Shown: positions 9,001 through 20,800 of the stretch, in pieces | Layout: every line of letters begins with the position of its first letter | Numbering within the stretch: the stretch's first letter is position 1 | Assembly: GCA_030267565.1 (NCBI GenBank) | Contig: BRXU01000001.1 | Coordinates: forward strand, 930,001-994,000 | Reading direction: 5' to 3' | Source of the DNA: Pleodorina starrii | Taxonomy: Eukaryota > Chlorophyta > Chlorophyceae > Chlamydomonadales > Volvocaceae | Length of the DNA: 64,000 nucleotides | Position numbers and translations under genes: made by a program | Notes under the pieces: generated by a model | Databases searched by the model: none | Seen by the model: the letters and a program-made list of their open reading frames with translations, nothing else | What the model was told of the DNA's origin: nothing

Positions 9001-10535
9001 GCCAACCAGTGCATACCCGCCTACGATATGCTCCCAAAACCGGGCTGTACACTGATGGTAGCTGTGTCAAGGACCCAGAACACGACCTGAACATCCTAGG
9101 GGCAGCCATCTACGACGCTGCCACCGACCGTTTGCACCATGTGGCACCCAACGGCAAGGGGCCCACCAATACCATCACACGCGCTGAACTTGCTGCAATA
9201 CATCAAGCGCTGAAGTTATACGCCACTTACGATGACTGCCTGTACCTCTTTACAGACTCTGCAGCCTCTCTTCATCTCACCCGGCGTGCCATCGTTGAAA
9301 AATCCAAACTCCATATTAGCAAACACAAGGAACTGCTACTTAACATCGACGAATTACTATGGCACAGGGCTTCACAGGGACTCCGAACCGTGCTACTCAA
9401 GGTCAAAGCGCACGCTAACGCCTCACTCGGCAATGATAAAGCCGACCAAGGGGCAACCGCCGTCGCAAAAGGCGATGCTGAAGCCACACTAACCGAAGAA
9501 AGTGACAATAACCCCTTCGATAAAATCTTCTGGTTTCGTCAAACCACGACCGAGCTGTACGGTAACGACCTCAACCGTGGCATAACAAATCTCCTCAACA
9601 AAACCACCCATCATGGCTTTACGCCCTCAGGCGTATATACGGATCTATGGGAAAAAGCCAGCCCTAAACTCTGCGCACGAACTAGCAACTTGACGATCAC
9701 CCGCGGAGGCGGACATAGCCTTTTTAAGCGAGTATTCGACTACAGGTGGGGCCAATTATGGCACGCCGGCCTTGCCAAGCGATATGGCATACCAACAAAG
9801 CACCTAGAAGTGCACACCAACACCGCGAAGGAGAACAATGCCCCCTGCCCCCTATGCGGCCTACCAGATTCAGGCGGACATATTCTGGGAGGATGCAAAG
9901 AAACTGGTCATATAGCCATGTACATAAAACGGCACAACGCCGCTGCCCTGCTTATCGCAGATACCATACACAAAGGCAGGTATGGTGGATGCTACACCAT
10001 CATTGACGCCTGTGCAGAAGACGCCAGCCCGGACTACTCATCTGGCACTCGACTGCCGAAATGGCTATTACCCAATATCCCGGAAAAAAAGAGGAAGAAA
10101 ATGCGACCAGATCTCCTTCTTATCCCGACCCTACCACTATCGACCACAGAGCAAACCACACCGTATAACGGACCACCGGACCGCTCAAATCACACAGTAT
10201 TTGTGATCGAGATAGGATACACAGGGGACCTCCGACATGATAAAAAAAATGAGCAAAAAGCAAAACAGCACGCGAAGCTAGCCCGCAGGCTCAAGGCCAA
10301 CGGCTGGAAAGTGCGGTATACACCGAAGGAAGCCATCACACTTGGATTCGGTGGGACGATTCGCAATGACCTAAAGCCCCTTATCACCGAGCTCGGCGTG
10401 CCACCAGACACTGCCACACAATGCTGCGCGCGCCTTCATGACCTCGCAATCAAGTACCTGAATAACATAGTCCTACGGCGACGCTCCCTCGAGGGACCCA
10501 CATGCTACATGTCCAATCGTCAAGGGGTAGGGTAA
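6006..10535 (+). CDS. LINE polyprotein C-terminal part: linker, RNase H and restriction-like endonuclease
   Basis: This is an open frame of 1,509 codons. The ATG at 6006 lies in a palindrome arm, so genuine element sequence begins at about 6043 and continued the RT frame before the break. Residues about 20-1000 are a long, Pro/Thr/Arg-rich linker with no domain I recognise. It includes TIDLTETGD (near residue 475), which resembles a SUMO-interacting motif. RNase H follows with the expected acidic residues: D1017 in YTDGS, E1061 in TRAEL, D1084 in FTDSA and D1147 in NDKADQGA, with AHA before it. A CPLC...H...C finger starts at C1281. Then come RPD (D1369) and E1402 in VIEIG, fitting the CCHC plus PD-(D/E)xK nuclease of R2-like and Dualen LINEs. 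The intact length suggests a fairly young copy. Confidence 0.75.
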   Translation: MYRYGMTGSVVPAGTTDPVIPYRYILPLIEIGLDLRSLVDMNNDRYLIDTTALKRLTNGRARHRHLVSLNRLSLALSATGENPSKCNHERPLPHRDRKLPDFPVISSLVRNNLSPTPASQRLITEFLRARANTYQPNINTEHTHYTVVPGRWVKHGHDEFFVPDATPPTQTTHEDRHMPHNADPPEHGIPENTDPDDPMDGTTDKTQQAAANPANPHGNTLTQPPNQPKRRIQSLPSAPDGEDGEPNKKARQLQRTSQRRKCTPAVRRRNWIATNTRTSNPKIKDDHVRMREAVHEDEEANPGHTRFAMSARSFFTNLMLAVPTLGRGSPTNSTPVLTRQRSLSTKLQNTMQLLATQSHNNPILKKLQTHPLIEHANTQPDDNAEPPSENQLPTLQRRTTLKQVNWRLARKQLLRVNPPLTDRQHPDSTLANQLVCSLYSDCEFVERIIYGPFRKRETVEPKTRCKRPNKKRPTTIDLTETGDPQDKGTTMEVDGGKNTTGAGAPNPTPRNIDGRLAGGPSSTHADYYRVQWCNTIVCAGAISAYRLLNYHAKASKHTIAKYGRGAGRYLHEVSWEDSDMPLHDIQGQHNWPTLLATHQVRNATQTTVKLPPAPLDTHLSNAQRQGRWDPPSADTSARTRRTLTHVTINTVPCNPDRDIKPPGKYVIIPGEPSDSELHVYDPTGAWIGSLQIDRVRSLYARYQHSRQTRPDAHNKLAARGGFDEDVAKLLLRYKVTPKKKHRNGRPGVGTHQNQATIRTCPENQVTICPELSVVLQDATQATCERFASPLNVDNSTTQYFSAYGEDQLFGANLDAYSQLFNGLSIAHPDPTPEASNHALAWAILSAQEASENPEPTLTILILKYSLNGPYSKHMGNPAVRRLGRVPATHELAKLQQGRGSTTDATAYKSGLDVIAVGNISGLALLTHTIGPKIAMNTDNLLGHDQPQRTPGPCPTPDRTRWAKRHLHELRKGQSTPAFSTTAWEIERTTPGQRYRLSDSQPVHTRLRYAPKTGLYTDGSCVKDPEHDLNILGAAIYDAATDRLHHVAPNGKGPTNTITRAELAAIHQALKLYATYDDCLYLFTDSAASLHLTRRAIVEKSKLHISKHKELLLNIDELLWHRASQGLRTVLLKVKAHANASLGNDKADQGATAVAKGDAEATLTEESDNNPFDKIFWFRQTTTELYGNDLNRGITNLLNKTTHHGFTPSGVYTDLWEKASPKLCARTSNLTITRGGGHSLFKRVFDYRWGQLWHAGLAKRYGIPTKHLEVHTNTAKENNAPCPLCGLPDSGGHILGGCKETGHIAMYIKRHNAAALLIADTIHKGRYGGCYTIIDACAEDASPDYSSGTRLPKWLLPNIPEKKRKKMRPDLLLIPTLPLSTTEQTTPYNGPPDRSNHTVFVIEIGYTGDLRHDKKNEQKAKQHAKLARRLKANGWKVRYTPKEAITLGFGGTIRNDLKPLITELGVPPDTATQCCARLHDLAIKYLNNIVLRRRSLEGPTCYMSNRQGVG

Positions 10536-10791
10536 GGTTCTTTTTGTGGAGCTCCCCTGGTGGTGGCGGCGTACAGGCTCCTAGTCGAGCCTCATCGCAC
10601 CCGCCCCCATAAACCACGCCAGGGTTTTTGCCCGGCGTAATATTATTATTATTATTACCCTCCCAGCTATCTACTGGGCAGGGATCAGTGACTGGATATA
10701 ACTGAGTTTTCCAGTTACTGCCCTCAATGACAGGAGCAGGTCTTTCATCCACCACCTCGCATGGACACCGGACTGGCCGCTCGCCCATCCA
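10536..10791 (+). other. 3' untranslated region of the LINE
   Basis: This is non-coding sequence from the stop codon to the A/T tract. It contains a short (ATT)n run at about 10,640-10,657 next to a small GGG-TTTTTG-CCC hairpin. It probably holds the signal recognised by the element's reverse transcriptase, which is inferred from position only. Confidence 0.5.
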
Positions 10792-10972
10792 TTAATCAAT
10801 TTATTTATTAAATAACAATAATTATTAATATTTATTAATAATATTTAATAATTATTAATATTTATTAATAATATTTAATAATTATTAATATTTAATAATT
10901 AATATTTATTAATAATATTTAATAATTAATATTTATTAATAATATTTAATAATTAATCAATTAATAAATTAA
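10792..10972. repeat. A/T-only tandem repeat at the LINE 3' end
   Basis: Roughly 180 bases contain no G and almost no C. Units of TAATATTTATTAATAATATT recur with small length changes. The tract begins and ends with ATTAATCAA. It stands out strongly against GC-rich surroundings and may be an expanded LINE tail. Confidence 0.85.
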
Positions 10973-11670
10973 TCGCCCTTCCAGACCCGAAAGGTCAACT
11001 GCTACAGTTCACAGTCGCTGCCAAGCACCGCTTCATTCCTCAGCGCCGATCATTGCGGCCCGAAGCCTTGGGCACCTGCCGGCGCCAGCGCTCCTGCCAC
11101 CTCCTCCCCCTCCCTCCTCGCTCTGCAAGCGTCACCGGAACAGAAAGCAGGCATGAGGGTTAGGTTTTGCACGGGCATCAAAATGAGTGCAGTAATTCAG
11201 GACCTCCACACACCCGCTAGCTGCAACCGCATTCATTCGTGAGTCCCGTTTGAACCACGGCACCCGTCGCACCCATATTATTGTCGGTCTTAGCTAACGT
11301 GCGGGAGGTTATTCGCGGCGCTGGTTGCACGGCTGCTGGGAAACTGGGAACGCGTGCTGCGTACCGTAATACCATTTGTGTCCGTTATGCAAAGCACGCG
11401 AGCACCGGCGTGCCTTTACCTTCAGTCTGCGTAGAACGACGGACCTGGCAAGCGGCCGTATCGGGATGGTAATAATGAGGCTCGATTGGATGGGCCACAG
11501 CAGCTGTTCCAAGGAATTTGTTGCCTTCGTTGCTTCCTACACTAGAGGCAAAATGCCAATGCAACCGACAGCTAGCTTCCCTCGAGGTTTCTGCACCACG
11601 TGGTGAAATTTTAGCCTCTCAGTTTTCAACACCTCATACTTGCTTACTTGGTTACCGTACCTCTGCACAC
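10973..11670. other. Intergenic region upstream of the peroxidase-oxidase gene
   Basis: No open frame resembles a gene and no RNA gene was recognised. The proximal part probably contains the promoter of the gene starting at 11,833. Confidence 0.4.
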
Positions 11671-11680
11671 ATAAATATAA
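11671..11680 (+). promoter_or_regulatory. Candidate TATA box
   Basis: ATAAATATAA stands about 155 bases before the ATG at 11,833 in otherwise mixed sequence. Position and composition fit a TATA element for the peroxidase-multicopper oxidase gene. There is no other evidence. Confidence 0.35.
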
Positions 11681-11832
11681 CCGTCCGGTACACCGGCGAG
11701 TTTCATTAGGTTAAAACATAGTTCCATACGAACATACATGCGCACTCAACGCGACAGCGGCGACGACACCAGACTTATCATATCACTGTTAGGTCGCGAC
11801 GTGGGGCCGACTGCCGTGGGTGTAGGCCCAAC

Positions 11833-14800
11833 ATGGCTCCCGGCCCGCCGCTGGCGGCTCTCCCCGTGCCCAGCAGCAAGGCACTGGCCCTGCTCGCGCT
11901 CGCTGCGCTGGCAGCGGCAACAACGATGATGATGCCCCATGGGGCCTGCTGCCCCTTTCGCGGCGCGGAGGCGCGGACGCTGCTGCAGAGCAGCGATCCA
12001 GCAGCAGCAGGCGCCACTGCCACCGCCGCCGACCCGCAGCAGCCAATCGGCATCGGCATCAGCAGCACTCTGGCGGAGTCGCTGGGTCTCTCCGGCGGCT
12101 ACGTCACCCCCGTCATGGGGCCCCCGGAGAACGTGACGGCGATGCTGTCCGCGCCGATGCAGTGCAGCGGTAGCCTGTGCATCGAAATGTGGCCCCTGGA
12201 GTCATCGCACCCGGACCTGTGGGACATGAACGCCAGGGTGCTGCTGTGGAGTCCCAAGCTGGCGAACAGCACCGCCGGCAATGAGTACGACCCCCGGACG
12301 AAGGACTGGGCCTCGGTGAGTGCGCCCTACTGGGAGGATCTCTGCTGGGGACGTGTGCGTGCAAGCCAGCATGGCAAGCGAAGGCAATAGTGGGCGCATG
12401 TATGTGATATGCTTCTTGTTTTTTGGGAAGTCCAGCAAGAATCGCTTGTTGCATTTGGTATATCTCAAACCTAGTAATACCGCCGGTTTAAGATAATACA
12501 GAATTTAATATCCCAAATATAAATTGTGTTAGGCAGTGGCACTACGTAGAGCTCACACGTATGGAGGTTATGCAAGTGTCGTGCATCCATCACGTCGCGG
12601 CGGACAATGTAGCCGGTTTGTTTTTTGTACTGGAACACCTCGCTGCGTACCTCTCCGTACCTCTCCGTAGCTCATCGTACCTGCCACGCACGCTCGCACC
12701 GCCAACTCGCGTGCTTGCGTGTATGCATGCATGCGCAGGTGATCGAGGTCTGCCGCGCCATGTTCAAGCACGAGAAGCGTCTGGCCAACTTCTTCATCCG
12801 CTCCGCCTTCCACGACTCCATGGCGGTGAACGTGAAGTCCTGCCCTGGACCAAACTGCGGGGGAGCGGACTCGTCCCTGCTCCTAACCATCGAGGAACTC
12901 ACCAGGCCCGAAAAGTAAGCTAAGCAAGATTCGTTGAACCTACCCTGCCTGCTGCTGCACACCATACCCGCACTGCGTGCGTGGGGACGTCGGTCCGTCG
13001 ATCGCTACATCGTCTCCGCGCGTCCATCGCTCGATCGACCATCTCCATCCGCCGCACCCGATTTCGACGCGTTGCCAGCGAGGAATGAAGCACGCGCCGC
13101 GCCGGGTGACGCGGGCGGGCGGCCAAATAAATATGTTTGTATCCCGCCCGGACCTCTTCCCGCCACTTCCCGGCACACAGTAAATGAAAGCACATACCTA
13201 CTCCTTCCGTTTTCGCCATATCTTCGCCCGCATTGTGCGCTATTATTCACTTCATGTCTCGCTATTTGCAGCGAGTATGACAACTTCGCGCTGTTGACCT
13301 CCCGGGCCGCCAAGAAGATAGCGTCCTTCTTCGATATCTCCGTCGCGGATACGCTGGCGGTATGTACGGCACAGGAAACTAACGGAACATGCGAGTGGTT
13401 GGGTGGGACTGCAACGAGGGAGCAGAGCGCGAGAGGGAAGCGTTGGAGGAACGAAGGAGCGAGGACACACATCCGGAAATCGATGGGGGAATGAAGCAAG
13501 GAAGGGCGTGAGACAAATAAAGGCGGGAATGGGAAACAGCAGGATGCAGGGTAGTGATTAATGAGAAAGAGAGAGAGAGAACTAACTCAGCTGGATGGAC
13601 TGCTCGAACTAACTCAGCTGGATGGAGTGCTCGAACTAACGAGGCAATTGCATGCTGCAACTAACCGGGCGGAAGTCAGCAGCCCCAACAAACGCGCCCA
13701 TCCCAACTCACCGCTACGTACGCTGGCACATACGTACAGGTGTGCGCTGCAGTGGCCCCCGAGGAGCTCAGCAACGGCCGCTTCCGGATCCTGCCAGCCA
13801 ACGGAACCCGCGTGTTTCCGGTGGGGCGCCTGGACTCCATCCAACCCGCGCCACCGGGGCAGCTGCCGAACGGCTCCGTCAACATCGCGGACTTTACGCG
13901 GTTCTGGTCCGCCCGGGGCATACGGCCGAGGGAGGCGATGGCACTCATGGGCAGCCACGCGCTGATCGACGAGCAGGTACGACGACAGTGTACGGCTACA
14001 TGAGCTAGCCTGCTGCTGATGATTCTGCTGCTGGCGACCAGCAATCAGACATGCATGTGTTGCCCATGGACGGGCTGCTCCGTCATTTGCTCGGGCGGGG
14101 CTGCAGCAAAGTGTGCGGCCGGCCTCCACCCTGCGCTGCGCATACGCGCATGTAGACCCCTTCACTTCACAATGTATCTATGTCGTCTGCCTGCCTGCAT
14201 GCCAGTGGTGTGCTTCCCTGCGTCAGCCCCTCCCCCCGGTACGGCGTCATAGGACCCCGCCCTTCGTTCTATCTCCCGCCCGTAGACCCCTAACATTCCC
14301 CGTCACATAGATAGGACATCACCGTAAAGGTGTTCCAACGGCAGACATCCCGGCATACATATTTCCTCGACGCCTAGCTACCTTATCTGAATGCACACCG
14401 GAGAGAATACGCACGTACGTGCTGCGTGTATGTATGGCACCGTCATCAGAATTATTCCAGTCTCATCGGAGCCAGGAGGTTACAGGTTCCGAGTCGCTCG
14501 CCTCACTACAGTTTCCATTCTACGATCATAATATCTTCTTATTGTGGTCACGATGGGCGCGTGCAGGATCGCCATGCCTACCTATCTAATGACATGCGAA
14601 CATACAGCGGTGCGCTTCGGGTGACTGTATTGTGCCGAATTCCTGGCAATGACAAACAATAATGTCAACCGATAATCTGCCGTTACCTTTAACTTGTTTC
14701 CTATGACAGCCCGGCCATCCGTATTTTACGGAAAATTGAACCTAAAAAGTACATGTCTGTGCTTAACGCTATCTGGCTTCAACCTTCATTGATCTACCTT

Positions 14801-17800
14801 TCTTAACAATATCTCATTTGTTTTTCAGCTGAAACGTGATATGTGCTTTGGCTGGCTCCCCAAACTCCGTAAAATAGGCAAATTGAAGGTTACGGCGTCC
14901 AAACTGCACTTTACGGAGAAAAATACCATTACGGAGAAAATCCTTTCCCAGAGTGTGTTGAATCTTGAAGTCGAATCTTGATGCGTGCATGCCGAATAAT
15001 GCTGTTGCTGTCTTTTTTCCGCCTCCCTCCCTCGCTCGCCGCCGCTCCTCGCCCTCTCCTCCGTCCTCCCTCCTTGTGTAGGGCTGCTTCCGGGGCCCCA
15101 AGGACGTGTGCGACCCGACTGTGGAAGACTGCAGCGATGTACGAATGTTCAGGTTCGTGTGTGTGTGTGTGTGCGGTATCGTGCGGGCATGTGCGTGTAC
15201 ATATGTGCATGCATGAACGTGAATGCGATCGAACGCGCTGCTCAAGGCGGCATTTGACTCAGCAAACAATGATGGTTGTGGTGATGCAGACGAGACCACG
15301 CGCACCGAGGCTGGACAAACGCTTCTGCTGGGGCGGATGCTCTCTATCTGCTGCTGACCGCCGCACGCACGGTCCGTCTTTTAACCACCAAATAAATCAA
15401 CCTTCTCGGGACTCCGGCTCTCCATTCTTCTCAGCCCAATTCACCCTAAAACCCTAAACTCTCCTAAACCCTAAAACCCTAACCCTAAAACCCTAAGGTG
15501 GGAGAACCACTACTTCAAGGACCTCTGCTCGCCTACAATCAACATCCACGTGTCCAACCCAACGGTCGATCCACCGGAGCCGATAGAGACGCCCACCCTG
15601 GCAATGACGGAGGGCGAGATGAGAGCAGAGATGAACCGGATATCGTGCTCGGTATGGCATATTCCGCGTCCGGTTGCTTGGGATCGTATGTGTGTTGGTG
15701 GGTGGATGGGGGGGCGGGGCCGCGGCGCGTCGACCAAATGTGATCCCAGCAAGATCGACCGGCTGCGTGCCGCTACGTACGTAGCTTTCAGTTATGAAGC
15801 CACCACTCCCAAGTAAAGCGTTGGCGACTGACAGGGGGTATGAATGTATGTATTGGTAGGATGTGTAGCGATAGCTACGATGCAGCCGAAAAACCTACGT
15901 ATCTTGCCGGTATGTTCGGAAGCCCACCATTGGCCATCCAGCTTTTTGTCGGTGTTTGAAGGCGCGCATGCACCCCGTGCGCTGTGTGACACCGCACTGC
16001 ATTCGTTGATTTCGTTCCTGGATGCGACTACCCCACATACCCGACAGAACCATTCCAGCCCATTGTGCATACTCTTATCTCTTACGAGTGACGTTGCGTG
16101 GCTTAAGCCGTCTTGTTTGCCCTTGGGCCCCCGGCTCATCACGCGTATGTGTGAGTGCACGCAGCATGCAGGTATGGGCCGATGCACGGTCAACCTCTTT
16201 TGCACGCCTCCGGCACAAGCATAAAGCTGGTCTGTTGATGTCTCCTGCTGCTGTATGTCATCATGGCTGCTGCTACCCGCCCACAGCGCACCGCCAATAC
16301 CAACTTGTTCGTTGCCTGCAGTTCACGAGCGAGGAGTTCCGCAACATGTCGCACAACTGGCTTCGAATGGAGCAGGCGGGGATGGTTCCGGAGCAGAAGG
16401 ACGAAGAAGATGGCGTTTATGTGGAATGGAGCAACAAGTACTGTACGGCGGGCGTGCTGTTCGGAGTGAATGCGTCGAACTGCCCGCACTTCGCCGCGTG
16501 GCCGTACACCGGCAGTGACGCGTACCTGGGCCAGGCCTGCCAGGTAGGCAAGCAAAAAGCGATCGGTTTCATCCGCCACATGCAGAATGTAAATCATCAT
16601 ATATATAGCGTTCGATTTAATCCGAAGGGACAAACTTGCAGGCAGCAGCGCGGGTTACAACAAGTCTACGGGACTGACCCCCTCGCTTCCCCATGCGTCA
16701 TGTACCATTCATCATTCTGCCTTTTTTCCGCCACACATACACCCATGTATTCATTTCGCATATTTGCCGTACCGCTTCGCGCCCTGCGCTGCCGTACGTG
16801 CCCCCTCGCTCCCTGCCGTACTGCAGGGCGTCGGCAGGTCGGCAGCGCACATGCAGGTGCGCGCCGCCGCGCGTGAGTTCGTGGCCAACCAGGGCGCCTG
16901 GGACGCGGCCTACCGCTCTGCCTACATCAAAATGGTCTCCACCTTCGCGACCTTCGCGCCGTCGGTTATGTCGCAACCCTACAACATCAGCGGTGACGAG
17001 TGCACCAGCCGCTACCACTTGGAGGCGGCCTGTGCGCAGGAGGGCGCGGGGCCTGCCACTCAAGACACAAAGGCTCTGTACGACGGGCAGTACAACGTGT
17101 CGAACCCTCTGGCGGACTCGTGCACATCCTGTTCTCAAGGTCAGTGGGCGGGATGGAGAAGAGGAGTGAGATGGTCTGATGGTACATGATGGTATGTCTC
17201 TGCTGTGCGACGAGTCGCACAAAAGCGCACAGCAGCAGAGATGAATGGATGTATGGATGGGTGGGAAGAGCGCGCGGCTGGGTGGCGCCGCAGACGGCGG
17301 CTAGCCATCCTCCATGTTTTACGTGCGTAAAACTCCATCTGTATATATGTACGAACCGAACGTACGGCGACCGAGACAATGCCGCTCATCACTCACAGAA
17401 ATGATGTGCTTTTCGCTGAAAGTCCCTCCCTCGTCACCCGCCCGTGCATGATGAGCCGCTGCATGCCGCTCCCACCGCTGCCTGCTGATGTTGCCCTTTG
17501 TTTGTCGCTATATCTCATGTCTTGCTGTATGTGTGCGTGGTGCTGCGCATGCAGACACTTGCAGCCGGGAGTCCTGCTCCTCGTGCGCCAACGCCTTCCG
17601 GCTCGCCACTGGAAACGGTGCGGACCGCGGCCTCGTGCGTGCGTGCGTGCGCCGGCCTGCCGCGTTAGATGGGGCGCGCGGCTGGGTGCGGGGAGGGTAG
17701 CGGACAGCTAGCACCCTACCTGACGCACGATCACCTGTCACCGACCGTCTGCTGCGGTAGTTGGGGTATTGCATGCTGCAGTCCATGTAAAAATACTGAC

Positions 17801-20800
17801 GTCCAGTCGTCCACCCATTTACCTGAGCCGGGCCCTGCGTGGCGAGCTGTGCATGGCGCCCATGGCTGGACATACCGGAACACACGGACAAGGGAACATG
17901 GGGTGCCGCTAGTTCGTTGTAGGTCGGTATTGTACATGTGTTCGGTGCATCCCACGACATCCCGCGCGGTATATAGTTGTCCTCGCTCTGAACACCGGTC
18001 GATCGATCGATAGGATCTATCTTCCCACTCATCACCTCGTAACCTACACAGGCCGCGTGACGGGCGCCAACTGCTGCACCTGTGTCTCCCTGCTGCGCGA
18101 GTACCATTACGACGCCGGCAGCCAACAGGTGTGTGTCAATGTGTGTGGTGGCAGTGCGTCCCGTAATCCGTCATTCCGTCCATCCATCCTGATGTGCGCG
18201 CGAGCCACCGGGGGGAAACGAAACTTATTATTGCTTGGGACTCGGTCTGGCAGGTGGCGGCCCCATACATACATACATGGCGACCCTGCAGATAACAGCA
18301 ACGAATGACCACTCATGCAGTCGTATGCTTAACCTGGTGTACGACATGTACTGCACCAATCAACCGCCGGGCTAGTTGCTGCCCGCCGGCCCCCTCGCTC
18401 GCCTCCCATCCGTGCGTCTCTCGACCCTCCGCTGTCGCTGTATCGTGACTTTCTTGTCCCTAATCGATGTTACTTGCATGTGCCGCCCGCTCTATCCACA
18501 CACACACACCCAGGTGATGTATGCCTCCTTCATTGCCCGCTACCCGGACCTGTGGCCGTCCGCCTTCCTTCCCGAGCAACCGCTGCCGGCGGCGAACATC
18601 ACCTCCATACCCGAGCGGCCGCTGGACTCGGCCCCCCTGGATGACGGTATGTACGATCGATGAGTGCACTGCTCTGTCCATCGCCGCCCGCCGCCGCGCC
18701 ATGCACCACCACTATTCATTTATTCGTTGTACGTATTCATGGCGAATCACACCTCTCAGCTTTCACACACCTGAAACTCCTCTACCCTGTCGCTGCGGAG
18801 TAAACGCACGCATGTAAACATTACCAGTCAGGGTAGGTCAGCAGTGGCGGCATGCTCCCGCGTGTCGAGCTCGATCCGACCTCAACCCCCCCCCCTGGTG
18901 GCAGGGTCCGCGCCGCGAATATGTGTGTATGCATGATATGTATGGGCATGTATGTATGTGTGTATGCATGTATGCATGCATGTACGTCCCGGGCGCAGCT
19001 TGTATCGATCGATCGGGCGGGTTGAGCAACTGGTGCAAGTGCCAGCAGCGCCTCCATCTATCATTGATTGGCCCCTCCCGCCCCCGTGCGTGCTTGTGAT
19101 GTCCATTGTTGGTTGGTTGGTTGCCGCAGACGTGGCTCCCAACGTGACTGTCAACGGCGTCCTCAGAGACCCGCCCGTCACGCCCTACCATTCCATCCCG
19201 AGGACGGTGCGTGCGCTGCGTACTGTGCTGTGCTGTGCTATATATGCTGTGCTGTGCGGCGCTGCGCTGTGCTATACTGTGCTGTGTTGTGCTGTGATGT
19301 GATGTCCTCTGCTGATGAGGTGCCCATTCAATCATAAATGACGACGCACGGCGGTTGCCGTTTCCTTGCCGTCGCACGTACGCTTACATCTGTCTGCAAA
19401 CGAAGGGCATTCTTCGTCAGAAATGGTCGACATTTTCCTACTACTACAAACAGGAGAGCATCGATGATGGCATAATAACTAACGCTTTTGTTTCAGTTCA
19501 TGGTCATGGCCTTTCTATCTGCTGATGGACGTTCATTTGACCGTGCGCAGGTTTGTCCCTATAGGAACGGCTTGTCCATGAGGGTCAACGGATATCCCTC
19601 GAGCCCCTTTATGTGGACACCCTTCACCAGGCAATTCGTTAGGCCTCCCCGAGCGCAAGTGGCCAACAGCTACTGCAAGTGCGTGCGTGGGGTGCGTGAT
19701 CGACGGATGACCCGCGGGTCAGCTGTTTGCGTCGCTTGATTGTAAAGTCTGAAAGGCCAGCAAATAAAGGCAAGCAAGAGCTAGCGAGATTATCCGTCCA
19801 CGTAGTAGATGTTGAGATGAGTGTGAAGTCCGTCAGTCTGCTCCTTCCAGGCTGCCACCGAGTCGGTGACACCGACCCCAAACACAGCAGGTCGCTCGGC
19901 CGGCCAGTGGGGTAGGTGGGGATCATTGCGTCAGATAGGTGGTAACTTTGGCGGCGGCGAAATATTGCGAGAATATTATTATTATGTACAGTTGATTTTA
20001 TATAGTTCGTAACATATTACATAATAAGCTATTAATTCTGTACGCGCGCTGCATATGCAGACCGGGTACCAACCTGTGCCTGGACGCGTATGAGATCAAC
20101 ATTTATCCAACGAAGGTGGATCTGGGCTGTCCCGATGGAACCACTTGGATCCTGTCGTACAACGGATCCTCGCCCGGGCCCACCATCCGCGTCCCGGTCG
20201 GCCGCCAAACATTGGTGCGCTTCAACAACCGAATGACGGCTGCGACGATTGCGGACACGCCCTTCTCGCCGTTCACGCCGTGTGACACGACGCCAGGACG
20301 AGAGGTCGGTACGACATACATACATGAATCATGCCGGGTGCCGGCTGAGCACCAAACCCGCCGCTTTGATTGCCATCAGCTAGCTGGCAGTACATCCGTA
20401 CATTGCCCCATGGCCACGTGTGGTTGCGATGGATTCATCACCTACCTTTTCCCTTCCAATCGTGTTCGTTGCACTGTTGCGCGATGTCCACCGCCTTCCA
20501 CCACAACTAACCCCACCGACGGCGGCGGATGGATGTGTGCGTGCAGGGTCGGCCAATCGCAGTGCATCTCCACGGCGAGGCGAGCCTTGCACCGTACGAC
20601 GGTACGTACGTACGACATGCAGCCTGGGACGCGTAATAAGGGGACAGCAGCCGCCTGTTCGGAAACCAATCAAGTGCCTCATCAGGAAAGACTGCAAGAA
20701 TTGCAAGCAGCAGCGCCAGCAGGCAGATTCTAGCCGTTTGTGTTGGCTTGTCTTTTGATGTATGCGTGTGCCAACATTGCGCTCGATCTGCTGCTGGCAC

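Larger units (their letters stand above)
5219..10791 (+). mobile_element. 5'-truncated LINE retrotransposon of Dualen/RandI type
   Basis: The element starts inside a reverse-transcriptase thumb region, so it is 5'-truncated, as is common for LINEs. It then encodes RNase H and a restriction-like endonuclease, and ends in a 3' untranslated region (10,536-10,791) followed by an A/T-only tract. The combination RT, RNase H and C-terminal CCHC plus PD-(D/E)xK nuclease is known from Dualen/RandI elements of Chlamydomonas, which also carry an N-terminal APE nuclease. That part would be missing here. The family name is inferred from domain order only. Target-site duplications were not found by eye. 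Confidence 0.7.
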
